A DNA stretch of 64,000 nucleotides from Oasisia sp. SBJ-2009 (GCA_964017155.1 OZ024865.1:40548200-40612199), one strand, 5' to 3'. Positions 36,101-43,100 are shown, counted from the stretch's first letter. Program-made: numbers and translations. Notes: generated by a model from the sequence alone, not told the origin.

Positions 36101-39100
36101 GTTCAAGTGTCACACCGTGTGGCTGTTGGGTGGGCATGTCATACTGAATTGGCTAATTTGTTTTCGGTGACAAACCAGCGTAATATTAACTATTTAGTTA
36201 ATTAATTCTGTTTGATTTTATTTATCGTTAATGTGGGCCTCTAGACTTGGAGCTCGTTGCTATGAGTTAATAGTGTTTTAGGTTATGATTACTGTGCAGT
36301 CTTGGTTAGTCATCTGCCAGTCTTGAAGTCAGACTGACAGGTGTATGGTTAGTCCCTGCCTTGGACGCTTTCTACAACGGGTGAGATATTTAAAGTGATA
36401 CTCCAGACAGTGAGAGATTCACACCATTTACTTACATCTGTATAATATATTGGTTGTGCATAGTAAGTGTGCACAGAGATCGTTAATAAACAATTAATTA
36501 TAGTATAGTTGTACCAGAACCACTCCATGTTGGATTCAGGGCGCTGTCATCTTGAGACTTATGCGCCAGTACGACGCGGATTGCTTACATCACAATCACA
36601 ATTATTAGTGAAGATTCCGCCAATCCTTGTCTTTTTCAACAATGCGCCAGTGACGTAAACGATTTGTCTTACGTCACTGGCACATAAGTCTCAAGATGGC
36701 AGCGCCCTCAATCTAAGATGGCATGTTTTTGATACCATTAAACAACAACTAATTGTTTATTAACGATCTTTCTGCACAGTTACTAGGCACAACCAATATA
36801 GTATACATATGTAAGTTAATACTGTGAACCTGTCACTGACTGGAGAATCCCTTTAACTTACCATGCGTATCATAAAATCAGGGGAAACCTTTTGCCCTAT
36901 TGACCCTTGACCTCTGACCTTCCCGTCAGACTGGAGACCATACTGCGGAAGCTTCAGTCGCGTCTCCCCTACCTGTCTGACGCCGAGAACAACATGAAGG
37001 TGGAGCTAAGTGATATTGAGGATAACATTCGACGCATGAAGCAAACCATCGAACAGGTGAACTCTTTGTGACCTCCAAGGTCACCTTTGTGACCTGCAAG
37101 GTCACGCATTTGTTTCTGCTTTCCGCAGCAACTCGCGTATTATTATTATTTTCCTCATTCATGAGATAAACCTGTTTGTAAACATTGCAGATGTTAGTCT
37201 AGGTTACCCAGGCTCTGTGATGGCAGCGTTGTTGGGAGATTAATGTTACGCCAATGTTGCCACCAGTGCGGCCGTACCCCAGGATAGGGTAGAGACGTTG
37301 ATTGGCTCTCAGGTCAACTATGAAATAAAACTAAAATAAGGATATACTTTTAAAAGATTATATTATACTATTAAAAGTATTCAACACTAAGCTTATATTT
37401 ACAAAAAATAAACATATAAATTTGTTGTTGTGTTTAGAGCATGATTTATGACAGGATTAGCCTCGATTACCCAGGCTCCACGGGGTGGCAGCAGTTTTTA
37501 GCCCATCACACGGATAACAATGAAACGCCGGCTAAATCACCAGACTATCGGCAATGTTACACAGCTGAGTAAGAGTAGACTAAGACAGACTAGCCAGTTG
37601 TGTCCTTGCTGACAACTTGTGATTTATCAACTCTTTATAATTAATTACATTATTAAAATGTACCTGCCAACATCGGTTGCGTTTCGCTGGCCAGCACATA
37701 TCGGTCTCCCAAATGTAAGCTGGGTTTTGTACGGATTTATTTAATGTAAACCTGGACAATTTTATACATGCTGAATGGTGTGTGTGTGAATCGTGCAACA
37801 TTAACAGATTTTATCTGTTGTTATATTTTCATATTTGGCTGTTTTAGTTGCGTCAGAAGAAGGACTTTCAAGAGAGGACGATCGCTGATCACCAGAGGGC
37901 TGATGTGGTTGTCGGCTCCGGCTTCAACCAGGCTCAGAGCAAACAGCTGCAGAACATGCTGAAGAAAGAGTACGTGCCTGACTGTCCTTGCTTCTCTTTT
38001 CACTTACTTATCCTCTTCATCCCCAGTGGGACATAAGGCTGCAACAATGTTGTACCACATGGTCCTGTCTTACACTTTACTTGGTATGTCCACAACAGGG
38101 CATTGTGCAGGATAAAATTATTGCCAGTCACACATGTTTTGGTGGACGCATGGGTGTTAACTGTTAAGCTGATTGTCGAACTTTCAGATGTGCCTGATGA
38201 CCTGAAATGGGCTACAAACATACATATGACATGACACCAATTACACTCACTTTCAAGGCATAACTAACAGTATCTATGGTTTTGGAAGACCTTTTTTTGC
38301 TCCTTCATTTGTTTTACCCGTCCACCCATATTTCTGCCTGTCCATATTCGTTTTTACTCATACAAATGACGGGTGGACGGGTCTCTACATAAAGCTATGG
38401 TCCACAATCTCCATTGGCTTGGTGGGGTGTTCACAATATAATTTGGCTTGGTGGGTGTTCGCAATCTCCATTAGCTTGGGGGGTGTTCACAATCTCCATT
38501 GGCTTGGTGGGGTGTTCACAATATAATTTGCCTTGGTGGGTGTTCACAATCTCCATTAGCTTGGTGGGGTGTTCACAATCTCATATGGCTTGGTGGGTGT
38601 TCACAATCTCCCTTGGCTTGGTGGGGGTGTTCACAATCTCCTTTGGCTTGGAGGGGTGTTCACAATCTCCATTAGCTTGGTGGGATCTTCACAATCTCAT
38701 TTGGCATGGTGGGGTGTTTATTTATTATTTGACCCATACATCCGTGTCAAAAATAATTCAAATACATAATTGACGGTAGGGTTGGATTAAAATACACATT
38801 TTGGAATCAAATACAACTCGGCCAAATCAAATTCAAATACAAATACATTGCTTTACCATATTTCAATTCAAATACAACTATAAATTTCCAATACAAATAC
38901 ACTGCCATTTTTTATTCAAATACCATTCAAATACATTGTCATTTTTGAAATTTGATTTAAATATGATTCAAATACTGGCTCGTATTTCCATTATAGTTCA
39001 AGTGGATGGAATTTTGTCTTTGGCTTGATTGACTGGTGTAGACTAATTGGCAGGCAGGTTTACTAGACTGTCCTTATCTGTACTACTGTACCAACTAGTG

Positions 39101-39713
39101 GTTAGCTCTTCCCCTGCACTGGAGGAAACCTGGGTTCCTTTGTCTTAGCCCAGGATGTTTACTGAGCAAGGATTCTTTGAAGCACCCTCCCTGTGAATAC
39201 CTGCCTTTATGGCTATAGATAAGCTTCGCTGGCTTCCCATTCATACATTGGTGCTAATGTTTGACCAGCTTCACTGTAGACCAATTTTCTCAGTGGTGCC
39301 TGCCCACTCTTGACCATGTGTGAAAAACATTGTCTTGACTCCTGGGCCAGTTTATGTCAGGCAATGCTTTACCTTTTGTTGGTAATTGTTATATGTAGTT
39401 GATTGTATTTGCAAATACTTTTCAAATACAGACCAAATATCAAATACATATATGCCTTTTGTGATTTTCAATACAAATACACCAAATTTCTGTATTCAAA
39501 TACAAATGCAAATACATATTTGAAGTGTTGAACTCTTGAGCCATTATGCAAACAAAAAATGGTGGACCTTGGTGAATTGTCATCATCCTCGTTACTAGTT
39601 TGCATTTTTATTTTGACCATTCAATGACCGCGCCGTGTTTGTATTTCAGAGGGAACGACATTGCCGACCTGGTCAAGATGGTCAACAACCTTCGCCAGAC
39701 GCTCGGCAGGTGA
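14892..39713 (+). CDS. NUP88: Nucleoporin Nup88, whole gene (15 exons)
   Basis: Nuclear pore protein of the cytoplasmic face. In known biology its N-terminal beta-propeller binds Nup98 and its C-terminal coiled coil assembles with Nup214 and Nup62. I could join 15 exons through GT-AG sites with matching phases into 2190 nt (729 residues plus stop), close to the human length of about 741. Landmarks that align with vertebrate Nup88 are LELPRRWGKYAQFE, VAFDFGP, PAEDNYG, YHCVVL, VEHLVCTKPL, CFQLLSRVTQVFRE and the coiled-coil exons 11-15. Introns carry several transposons and five junction-derived tandem arrays. The reading frame is intact, so the gene is presumed functional despite many decoy splice sites. 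Confidence 0.97.
15625..15725 (+). mobile_element. Old fragment of SINE family 2
   Basis: CCTAAGTTTTTCAGAA and CCCTTCTATCTGGCATCAAT match the body of the better copies at 20318-20510 (plus) and 19655-19903 (minus). The tRNA-like head is missing. Confidence 0.6.
15880..16065. repeat. 'GTCCACCC' repeat fragment and a retroposon tail
   Basis: 15880-15960 carries CCATCCACCCATC and ATGAACAGGTAAAACC, as at 1510-1600. Next, (AGTA)n followed by AAAGCTTTATTTCTTGATGG at about 15990-16025 looks like the reversed 3' tail of a retroposon on the minus strand. Confidence 0.45.
16498..16667 (+). CDS. NUP88: NUP88 exon 2
   Basis: Preceded by CGTTCTCTCGCAG and ending AA|GTAAGT in phase 2. Codes residues 85-140, TFMCTCPPTFEVENIIFN through LELPRRWGKYAQFED, the best conserved stretch of the N-terminal propeller. 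Confidence 0.96.
16780..16945 (+). pseudogene. Decayed LINE C-terminus
   Basis: Reads IGNHAFFVAVPNILNQLPI and then stops. It shares AATCAACTCCCTAT and the following ATCATCAGAAACTATAGCCA-type context with the relic at 6740-7080, so it is the same LINE family. Confidence 0.6.
17271..17393 (+). CDS. NUP88: NUP88 exon 3
   Basis: Acceptor TGTTTACAG, donor AG|GTACAC, phase 2 at both ends. Residues 141-182, TIHIGERLFLNASVRLLHAQ then WHPGCDTDIHIVFLTNDNCI, the propeller strand with the conserved HP...D.H...LTSDN.IR pattern. Confidence 0.95.
17946..18265. repeat. 20-bp minisatellite (about 16 units)
   Basis: Unit CTCCCAACTGCCTCCCTCCC or its CTTTCTCCCATCTGC variant. On the minus strand the array is open and continues in frame from the end of the LINE relic at 18266-18690 as (KAVGRE/KADGRE)n, so the satellite appears to have been seeded in LINE coding sequence. 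Confidence 0.95.
18266..18690 (-). pseudogene. LINE reverse-transcriptase C-terminal relic
   Basis: The minus-strand translation reads ETWAMKFDRDTRLERIEMR and then, in another frame, RARNTWRDSVSADWSLVG and DTQDCAKWRKPVG. These are the YG.E.WA......LE..E.RM.RW and TWR..V..D......DAQDR.KWR patterns at the end of non-LTR retrotransposon ORF2. Frameshifts separate the blocks. The 3' end merges with the minisatellite at 17946-18265. Confidence 0.75.
18955..19155 (+). pseudogene. LINE ORF2 C-terminal relic
   Basis: The plus-strand frame reads GRGTQKKRWEDNIPEWTGI, then AAMRKAERNGGSWLQDHLQR and PPDYGIGE. The RKRWEDNI.EWTG... motif is typical of the last residues of RTE-like LINE ORF2. It lies in NUP88 intron 3 next to an oppositely oriented LINE relic. 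Confidence 0.8.
19283..19552 (+). CDS. NUP88: NUP88 exon 4
   Basis: Acceptor GATGATTTCAG, donor GG|GTGAGT, phase 2 at both ends. Residues 182-272, from IFDIATPEYAIQTCPLGE through GDVAVAFDFGPPVELIQK to WPIYILWGNGDVYILITT. Contains the family words VAFDFGP and PLYIL..NG. Confidence 0.95.
19655..19903 (-). mobile_element. SINE family 2, near full-length copy
   Basis: On the minus strand it starts with a tRNA-like head: GGGGAGCTGTGGTCGCGCGG (A-box side) and GGTTCAATCCC (B box, 19837-19847). The body contains AAAGCCGGTGGTCCCTTCTA and GCCAGGGGAAGTAAAAGATC. The tail has AGTGAGTCCACTACAG on the plus strand. Derived from a tRNA gene, not a functional tRNA. Confidence 0.8.
20065..20640. mobile_element. 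hAT-like element, broken copy with nested SINE
   Basis: Shares CATCAATGAATGAATGG, ATATGCTTCAAAGAATCC and CCAGGTTTCCTCCA with the copies at 3096-3834 and 38777-39537, plus the terminal word CCAAATGTGTATTTTGAC near 20612. The SINE at 20318-20510 is inserted within it. Confidence 0.65.
20318..20510 (+). mobile_element. SINE family 2, 5'-truncated copy
   Basis: Matches the body and tail of the 19655-19903 copy in opposite orientation (AAAGCCGGTGGTCCCTTCTA, GCCAGGGGAAGTAAAAGATC, TAGTGGACTCACTAATTATG). No A or B box remains. Confidence 0.75.
20684..20861 (+). CDS. NUP88: NUP88 exon 5
   Basis: Acceptor CTGTTCTTCCAG, donor AGC|GTGAGT, phase 0 at the end. Residues 272-331 with LIQGPLTMFPPAEDNYGTDA, VIAIATCEGRLYHCVVLYEE. 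The PAEDNYG.DA and G.LYHCVVL words are Nup88 signatures. Confidence 0.97.
20917..21312. repeat. Dispersed 'CCTTGAA' repeat, copy 1
   Basis: Starts CAGGGTCCGTACGGGGCCTT, is dense in CTTGAA words, and ends AATGTCCAGGTGTGTATA. A second copy in the same orientation is at 62254-62628. Non-coding; the CAGGGTCCGTAC start hints at a DNA transposon but the inverted-repeat match of the ends is weak. Confidence 0.6.
21313..21700 (-). pseudogene. LINE 3' relic, antisense to NUP88
   Basis: Closely related to 56640-57005 (CAGTCTCCAACTCCT, TCTTCCTCGCCTCCTTTT, CCACTTTCTG, CAGTTTCTTCTTAAA). On the minus strand it encodes RRGRSRMG.EDCVKRD-type sequence resembling the R.GRPR.RW.D.V..D..R.G..W tail of LINE ORF2. 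Confidence 0.65.
21701..22656. other. NUP88 intron 5 remainder, no element recognised
   Basis: AT-rich intronic DNA. An open frame running from 22480 into exon 6 is only the exon plus upstream intron sequence. Confidence 0.5.
22657..22831 (+). CDS. NUP88: NUP88 exon 6
   Basis: Acceptor CATTCATTTCAG, donor G|GTGGGT, ending in phase 1. Residues 332-390, SKTSLEASSASWGIYQPLPT then SLLYVFENLELELSLTTISV, with the conserved LYVFE..ELEL motif. Confidence 0.95.
22891..25785 (+). repeat. 59-bp satellite derived from the exon 7 acceptor
   Basis: About 49 units fill nearly all of intron 6. Each holds the last ~34 nt of the intron (ending ATCATTGCAG or ACCATTGCAG) plus the first 25 nt of exon 7 (ATCCTCAGTTCTGTGACCGC and TACTA). 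Units fall into three variants: TGTGATCG early, TATGAGTG in the middle, TGTGACCG in later blocks. A one-base insertion (CTACTATTATAG) recurs at 23971, 24503, 25153 and 25744, spaced 9, 11 and 10 units, which shows higher-order duplication. Confidence 0.98.
25786..25884 (+). CDS. NUP88: NUP88 exon 7
   Basis: Codes residues 390-423: DPQFCDRYYCIHGAGLHTVV then LPWIKSFQKFCSE. This fits the vertebrate DP....RY.C.HE.GVH.V...W pattern. It enters in phase 1 from exon 6 and ends A|GTAAGT in phase 1. Its first 25 nt are the same as those in the upstream satellite units, so this acceptor is the last of about 50 near-identical acceptors; only here does the sequence continue into open coding DNA and a good donor. 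Confidence 0.95.
26607..26694 (+). CDS. NUP88: NUP88 exon 8
   Basis: Acceptor CACATTGCAG. Residues 423-452, TQQKMEMLEVGPDQQAIVEH then LVCTKPLQSR, matching the vertebrate VEH.LCTKPL motif. Donor AG|GTGAGG at 26695 is the first of about 20 tandem copies; reading past it meets an in-frame TGA at once, so this first donor must be used for the full protein. Confidence 0.95.
26652..27650 (+). repeat. 49-bp minisatellite derived from the exon 8 donor
   Basis: About 20 units, counting the exon's own end. Each unit is the last 44 nt of exon 8 plus about 5 nt of intron. By my count about 10 junctions read TCTAG|GTGAGG, about 9 read TCTAGATGAG with the GT lost, and one reads TCTATGTGAGG. The last unit breaks off after GGAACATTATC. 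Confidence 0.97.
27797..28127 (+). mobile_element. SINE family 1, copy A
   Basis: tRNA-like head with GTGGTTCAGGGGCAGAGCAT (A-box region) and CGTTCGAATCC (B box, 27849-27858), a central body (TAGATAGTGGTGGATAT, GCTTCCCAGAAAAGCCGAGA) and a 3' part GTAAAGCGCTTTGAACAATC like the ends of L2/CR1-type LINEs. It abuts the Kolobok-like MITE. Copy B is at 61708-62034. Confidence 0.85.
28132..28651. mobile_element. Kolobok/T2-like MITE with TTAA target duplication
   Basis: Flanked by TTAA at 28128-28131 and 28652-28655. The ends are inverted: AGGGATACTACAGTCAGTGA and the reverse complement of CTGACTGGAGTATCCCT. Long inner inverted arms include GCGCCAGTGACGTAA. The centre is a perfect 24-bp hairpin with a 4-nt loop (28385-28436). 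TTAAAGG-type ends with TTAA duplication are known for T2/Kolobok elements; piggyBac also uses TTAA. A second copy is at 36394-36852. Confidence 0.85.
28680..28784 (+). CDS. NUP88: NUP88 exon 9
   Basis: Acceptor TTGTTGTCCTTAG, only 28 bp from the end of the MITE. Residues 452-487, SIAAPVCGMSVTDDPLLGST then LLCLTASLECIILPLL, matching the vertebrate ...M.CIT...ECLI.PLL segment. Ends CT|GTAAGT in phase 2. This donor segment is repeated downstream. Confidence 0.93.
28764..29200 (+). repeat. 32-bp minisatellite derived from the exon 9 donor
   Basis: The unit is GTGTATCATTCTGCCACTCC plus TGTAAGTCACTA: 21 nt of exon 9 and 11 nt of intron. Seven clear units, several alternating with the variant TATCACTTTGCTACTAATG, then decayed units to about 29200. 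Each clear unit keeps GTAAGTCA, a strong donor sequence. Confidence 0.95.
29526..29672 (+). CDS. NUP88: NUP88 exon 10
   Basis: Acceptor GTTGTGTTTCAG. Residues 487-536, QHRRTPPLPLLSEHATPRVP, then SPLKKLYREPFDQHIFSLLQ and RSSSNPILR, corresponding to the linker before the coiled coil with the I.S.LQRS..NP signature. First donor AG|GTACGT at 29673; four further donors follow at 28-bp spacing. Confidence 0.93.
29650..29790 (+). repeat. 28-bp minisatellite derived from the exon 10 donor
   Basis: Five near-perfect copies of TCCTCCTCCAACCCCATCCT-CAG plus GTACG. Donors fall at 29673, 29701, 29729, 29757 and 29785. All three frames are open through the array. Confidence 0.97.
29969..32429. mobile_element. 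Kolobok-like DNA transposon, 2.46 kb, long inverted arms
   Basis: TTAA flanks at 29965-29968 and 32430-32433; ends AGTGAAAAAAAAGGCTAC and the reverse complement of GTTTTCCCT. Arms match in inverted orientation, for example CGACCACCAACAGCCGCCAA near 30460 against its complement near 32170, and ACAAAATACCGCTAGA near 30650 against 31987-32002. A decayed THAP-like start (MPHCSSNAYSNST, about 30278) lies inside. Two retroposon-like tails (GGATGTGGCGCTATATTAAA near 30930; GGCACTATATAAAAG near 31766) are nested in it. Confidence 0.8.
30278..30420 (+). pseudogene. THAP-domain relic in Kolobok-like element
   Basis: The frame opens MPHCSSNAYSNST, like the MP.CS..GC.N start of THAP zinc fingers but with the second cysteine position altered. 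A shifted frame then reads ELKQWFGGFVWT, like the KQW-I region. Frameshifts and stops make it non-functional. THAP domains are found in Kolobok and P-type transposases. Confidence 0.5.
32738..32873. repeat. (TA)n then (TGTAT)n microsatellite
   Basis: About 11 TA units, then about 22 uninterrupted TTGTA pentamers, in NUP88 intron 10. The pentamer is the same as in the retroposon-like tail near 4640. Confidence 0.97.
33267..33389 (+). CDS. NUP88: NUP88 exon 11
   Basis: Acceptor ATAATTTCAAG, a weak AAG-type site chosen because it gives the right phase and the residues SSKDTEVSTKECFQLLSRVT then QVFREEHMQKLDLARAEILK. ECLQLLSR.TQVFRE is a Nup88 hallmark. Residues 536-577, start of the coiled coil. 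Donor AG|GTCAGT, phase 2. Confidence 0.96.
33390..34914 (+). other. NUP88 intron 11
   Basis: Contains a reversed retroposon-like tail near 33715-33750 (ATAATAATACACTTTATTTG) and otherwise unremarkable AT-rich DNA. Confidence 0.6.
34915..35061 (+). CDS. NUP88: NUP88 exon 12
   Basis: Acceptor CCCTCTCTTGACGTAG. Residues 577-626, IRLLRDIKAQQISDLEKAQH then ARALAEKYEEANEHQDAINN, coiled-coil heptads with the LAEKYEEA..KQ..I.NR signature. Donor AG|GTGACG, phase 2; its surroundings are repeated downstream. Confidence 0.96.
35052..35405 (+). repeat. 33-bp minisatellite derived from the exon 12 donor
   Basis: About 10 units of TTAATAACAGGTGATATATT plus TAGCATACCTTGG. Each holds 10 nt corresponding to the exon 12 end and 23 nt of intron, preserving ACAG|GTGA. 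In the exon frame the first codon past the true donor is TGA, so later donors cannot give the full protein. Confidence 0.95.
35406..36389 (+). other. NUP88 intron 12, unique part
   Basis: AT-rich, nothing recognised before the MITE at 36394. Confidence 0.5.
36394..36852. mobile_element. Kolobok/T2-like MITE, copy 2
   Basis: TTAA flanks at 36390-36393 and 36853-36856. Shares AGTGAGAGATTCACACCATT, GGATTCAGGGCGCTG, GCGCCAGTGACGTAAAC and the right-end ACAACCAATATAGTATACAT with copy 1 at 28132-28651, but lacks that copy's perfect central hairpin. Confidence 0.85.
36901..37104. promoter_or_regulatory. Cluster of nuclear-receptor half-sites around exon 13
   Basis: Upstream, 36901-36920 is three TGACCY half-sites spaced by one base (DR1 type) that also form the pyrimidine tract of the exon 13 acceptor. 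Downstream, 37069-37083 and 37090-37104 each read TGACCTNCAAGGTCA, an inverted pair, within a 21-bp direct duplication. The motif match is plain; any receptor binding is inference. Confidence 0.3.
36930..37056 (+). CDS. NUP88: NUP88 exon 13
   Basis: Acceptor GACCTTCCCGTCAG, donor CAG|GTGAAC, phase 0. Residues 626-668, LETILRKLQSRLPYLSDAEN then NMKVELSDIEDNIRRMKQTI. The LP.LSD.E..MK.EL pattern is typical of the Nup88 coiled coil. Confidence 0.96.
37185..37540. repeat. Possible internal repeat around 'TTACCCAGGCTC'
   Basis: GTTACCCAGGCTCTGTGATGGCAG (split in this window at about 37203) recurs as ATTACCCAGGCTCCACGG near 37466 and as GTTCCCCAGGCTCCGTGACG near 40921. Short, family unknown. Confidence 0.35.
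37848..37969 (+). CDS. NUP88: NUP88 exon 14
   Basis: Acceptor GGCTGTTTTAG, donor GA|GTACGT, phase 2. Residues 669-709, LRQKKDFQERTIADHQRADV then GSGFNQAQSKQLQNMLKKE, aligning with the ...KKDYQ...K ... QRK.IQ..LKEE tail of the family. Confidence 0.94.
38104..38402 (+). repeat. Dispersed repeat R3, copy 1
   Basis: Shares with 60622-60918, in the same orientation, ATTGCCAGTCACACATGTTT, GATGACCTGAAATGGGCTAC, GACACCAATTACACTCACTT, and the end TCTCTACATAAAGCTATG preceded by GTCCACCC inverted words. Non-coding, about 300 bp, family unknown. Confidence 0.75.
38403..38718 (+). repeat. About 30-bp minisatellite in NUP88 intron 14
   Basis: About 10 units of TTGGCTTGGTGGGGTGTTCA followed by CAATCTCCAT. 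It begins right after the R3 repeat and does not contain a splice junction. Confidence 0.93.
38777..39537. mobile_element. hAT-like element, copy 2 (inverted relative to copy 1)
   Basis: Left end GGGTTGGATTAAAATACACA, then TTTTGGAATCAAATACAACT, the reverse complement of the right end of the 3096-3834 copy. The interior shares AGTGGATGGAATTTTGTCTT and CTGGAGGAAACCTGGGTTCC in reverse. The right terminus near 39530 is degraded. Confidence 0.7.
39650..39713 (+). CDS. NUP88: NUP88 exon 15 (stop)
   Basis: Acceptor TTTGTATTTCAG. Codes the last 21 residues, EGNDIADLVKMVNNLRQTLG and R, then TGA at 39711. This matches the vertebrate KEEG..I..MVK.IN..R end. Confidence 0.94.
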
Positions 39714-40126
39714 ACGAGAGTGACTCCTGGTGGCAGTCGCAGGCGATCGCATCGGGACGGAGAAGTTATCACGAGGGAATGGAGGACTGCAATGAATACT
39801 GGTGTTGATGACTGAATGTGACACAGGAGCCTTGTTTCTGTTTATAGCATTTTGTTTATTTGTCTGGGGCAATTTGTGATGACGAGAAACGTTTCCTTCG
39901 GGCTGTGGCTGAAGGCAGACTGGACGACACTTGGGCTTGCCCATGGGCTTATCTTCGGGCGTGTCTTTGGGCACGTGTCTGTCACTGGCCGAGTGCAGCG
40001 ATCGGAGCGAGGAACGACCCGTGTAGATGCAAAATAAACATTTTATTGTTTCCTAAGATTACGTTCTTGTGTGTTTATTAGAAACCCACGCTGGCTTGAG
40101 AATGACTAAGGGACTTTGTAAATAAA
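39714..40126 (+). other. NUP88: NUP88 3' UTR with poly(A) signals
   Basis: AATAAA hexamers at 40033-40038 and 40121-40126 follow the stop. GT/T-rich sequence after the first (TTGTTTCC, TTCTTGTGTG) fits a cleavage site near 40055-40070. Confidence 0.65.
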
Positions 40127-40139
40127 ACACAGTAAAAAT

Positions 40140-40235
40140 TGGATATAATAATAAAAGTATTTATATAGCACCATCAATCCAGGTTACCCTGTTCGAAGGC
40201 GCTGTTACAAAACAATACAAATTGCACTAACTAAA
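40140..40235 (-). mobile_element. Retroposon 3' tail (L2/CR1-like)
   Basis: On the minus strand, AGCGCCTTCGAACAGGG leads to GATGGTGCTATATAAATACT and a (TTA)-rich tail, the usual end of L2-like LINEs and SINEs that share it. Confidence 0.6.
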
Positions 40236-41880
40236 TTTAACATAGAAGTGTGACTTCAAATGTCCTATTAAATTATAATTCAGAAAGAGTTGTATTAAAA
40301 AACATTTAAAAGAACTGTACATGTAAGATGACAAAAACGGCACAAAAAAAGGAAATAATAAAAAGAACATCAAAAGTAAAACCGGGCAACATTAAATGAA
40401 AGACAATGTTCATGAATGCAGGGCTCGTTTGAATAAATTAGTATTGAGAAGTCTTAACGTTGTGTAGAGTCGCATTGAAGATTGGTTGTTCCATAGACGA
40501 GGAGCAACAACGGAAAAGGATAGGATTTATGCCCACCAAAAAATTGGAAATATTAATAAATTGTAGTGATGCACTGACATGTATCTATGTCTTCACGTGA
40601 TGGAGTTGATAATATAATTACACAGAGTATATTAGACAGGGTCCCAATGTGTTCTACTGAAAAGAACCACTACCAGGGGCATGATTACAGGCACAGTGTC
40701 AGTGTTGTTAAAATCACACACAAAATTTGTTTTGGTACAAATAATTAAATTGTACAGTACAGTAAAAATTCAAATCATTTTTTTCTTCTTAAGCAGAGGT
40801 CAAACCAAGGATCTTATAGCTTCACAAAGATACGCGACTTCTCGCGATAATGTCATTAACGTGTGACGCCACAACCACTAGCGGCATCTAGTTAAGCGTG
40901 CTACAGACGATGTAGCCTCGGTTCCCCAGGCTCCGTGACGTGGCAGCAGGCGTAAGACCACCAAAAGGTGCACGTCCGCCATTCCCCGACCGCAGAATTC
41001 CCTACAAAATCAGCATTATGCAGGTTGTCTGAATTTCTGTGAGCACATATGTAGTGTGGAGTGATTATAAATGATGTTTTTGTGCAGCGTGACATCAGAG
41101 CTGTCAAATTATGACAGCTGTCATTCGGTGCATTTCTGCGTATTAATACAGTTGTCATTTTGCTTGGTGATGTAATCAGGGGCAATCCGTGGGTGGTTCA
41201 AGCAGAAATGGAGGGGTGTAAGGTTTGAATGAACTTTGTGGGAGTCTGAGGTATTAAAAGTTCACGAATTTTTCACTGAACCTCTGTCTATGGAGGGTAA
41301 ATATGCTGTGAAATTGTCAATAACAGAGCTGATCAAGATTAATAGGAAATGAAGGAAACGTTATAATGGTCGCCTATGGAAAATGCAAATGTGGTCTTAC
41401 GCCAGCACCTTTAAGCCCCTCAACTTCTCGGCATAGTTCCGCAGCCGACCGACAGTCGGTTAAGCGAGACTACTTTGGATGTCGAATGGCCAATGTTGTG
41501 CTGCGCCCAACTGCAACAACAGTCGCACAAAATGTCCGGATATATTTGTCCACCGCTTCCCGGTTGCACATCCGGGCGTTAAATAATGCCAGATGATGCA
41601 TCGATCTCTGTATATATTTTATCCGCTGCCATGGGTCCCAATTAACCCGTGCAATGATTCAATGCTTCATCTTTATTGAACAATATTATAGTAGTTATAT
41701 TGCCTTCTGATGTAAAACAATGTGAATGTATGTTTACTTATTCTTAATTTGATGGATAAGTATTTGCACAAATTAAGGCACAACATTGCGTATTGGGAGA
41801 CGTAAAGTACTGTGTGTTGCAGTTTTGTAATTTATTGTGTGATACAAGTGTAGTGCATGACTAGGTTCATCATCGATCAT
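40236..41880. other. Intergenic DNA, no gene seen
   Basis: Unremarkable apart from a short 'CCCCAGGCTCCGTGACG' word at 40922 shared with NUP88 intron 13. Confidence 0.45.
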
Positions 41881-42170
41881 CATCATCGTTGTGCAACCAT
41901 AGTATCCCGTGGTTGGGCGAAGGCTTCAGAATGGTGTTGCGCTGTCCTCTGCCAGATGGTACCCTTCCAGTAGTCGTCTAGTTCGTCTCTCCGCCGTCTC
42001 ATTGGTCTTCCTCTAGTTTTTTTCCCTTCGAAGGCTTTCCAGGTGGTGATACGCAGTGTCCATAGGTTATCTCGTATTCTACTGACGATCCCTGCCTAGA
42101 TCCACTTCCGTCTTCTGACTTGTTCAATCACGTCTGTGACCTTTGTCTCTTACGCAAATGTTTGTTTTCT
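41880..42170 (-). pseudogene. LINE ORF2 C-terminal relic
   Basis: On the minus strand the sequence reads GRPMRRRRDELDDYWKGTIW followed by QRTAQHHSEAFAQPRDTMVA, the R.GRP..RW.D.....W....Q...W....EAF.QQ tail of RTE-like ORF2. Confidence 0.7.
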
Positions 42171-42471
42171 GTCCCGGTATGTCATGTTTAACATGTGCGA
42201 TCAAGTATGCATTTTCTATTAGATGGCGTCTGCACTCTGCTGACTGCTGGCGCCTTAATCTCGATCCTATCTAGACAGTGCTTTGCACTTAGTTCCGCAG
42301 CTCGTGACCGAATGGGAAGGGAGGTAGATATCGGATTCTCTGACCACATTAATAGTATTTTTAGAACGCTCTTATTTACCAAATAACCGCTCACTATACT
42401 GTACCTTTATATAAAAACGCGCCATCATCGACAATATTTAAGTGCTTGCACTGACTGCGCTATAAATATCG

Positions 42472-42667
42472 CTACTCTCTCGCTCTCTCTCGCTCTCTCT
42501 CGCTCTCTCTCGCTCTCTCTCGCTCTCTCTCGCTCTCTCTCGCTCTCTCTCGCTCTCTCTCGCTCTCTCTCGCTCTCTCTCGCTCTCTCTCGCTCTCTCT
42601 CGCTCGCTCTCGTCCCCCCTCTATCTACCCTCCGCTCTCCCTGTCTACCTGTCTTTCTCTATATCCT

Positions 42668-42744
<77 letters not shown>

Positions 42745-42755
42745 CTGGGGGCATG

Positions 42756-42832
<77 letters not shown>

Positions 42833-42996
42833 CTGCGTGATTTTGTTTGAGTCTCGGTGAGTGAGTGTGCGCGCATATGTGTGTTTGTTGAGAGATTTGT
42901 CACGGGAAGTAAAGGTTCCCGTAAAGAACAAATGTGTGGGTGTGTGTGTGTGCGTGCGTGTGCGTGTGGGCGTGTGTGTGTGTGCGCGTGTGTGTT

Positions 42997-43048
<52 letters not shown>

Positions 43049-43100
43049 CATGTGCATGTATGTGTGCATACATGCGTGTCTGTGCATGTGGTGTGTGTAT
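42472..43100. repeat. Large compound microsatellite
   Basis: In order: (CTCTCTCG)n about 17 units to 42610; pyrimidine-rich spacer; (CA)n 42671-42703; (CGCA)n to about 42743; (TG)n 42757-42783; (AG)n to 42832; mixed TG/CG runs; (TA)n 43011-43044. Every open frame through it reads only repeat codons. Confidence 0.97.
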
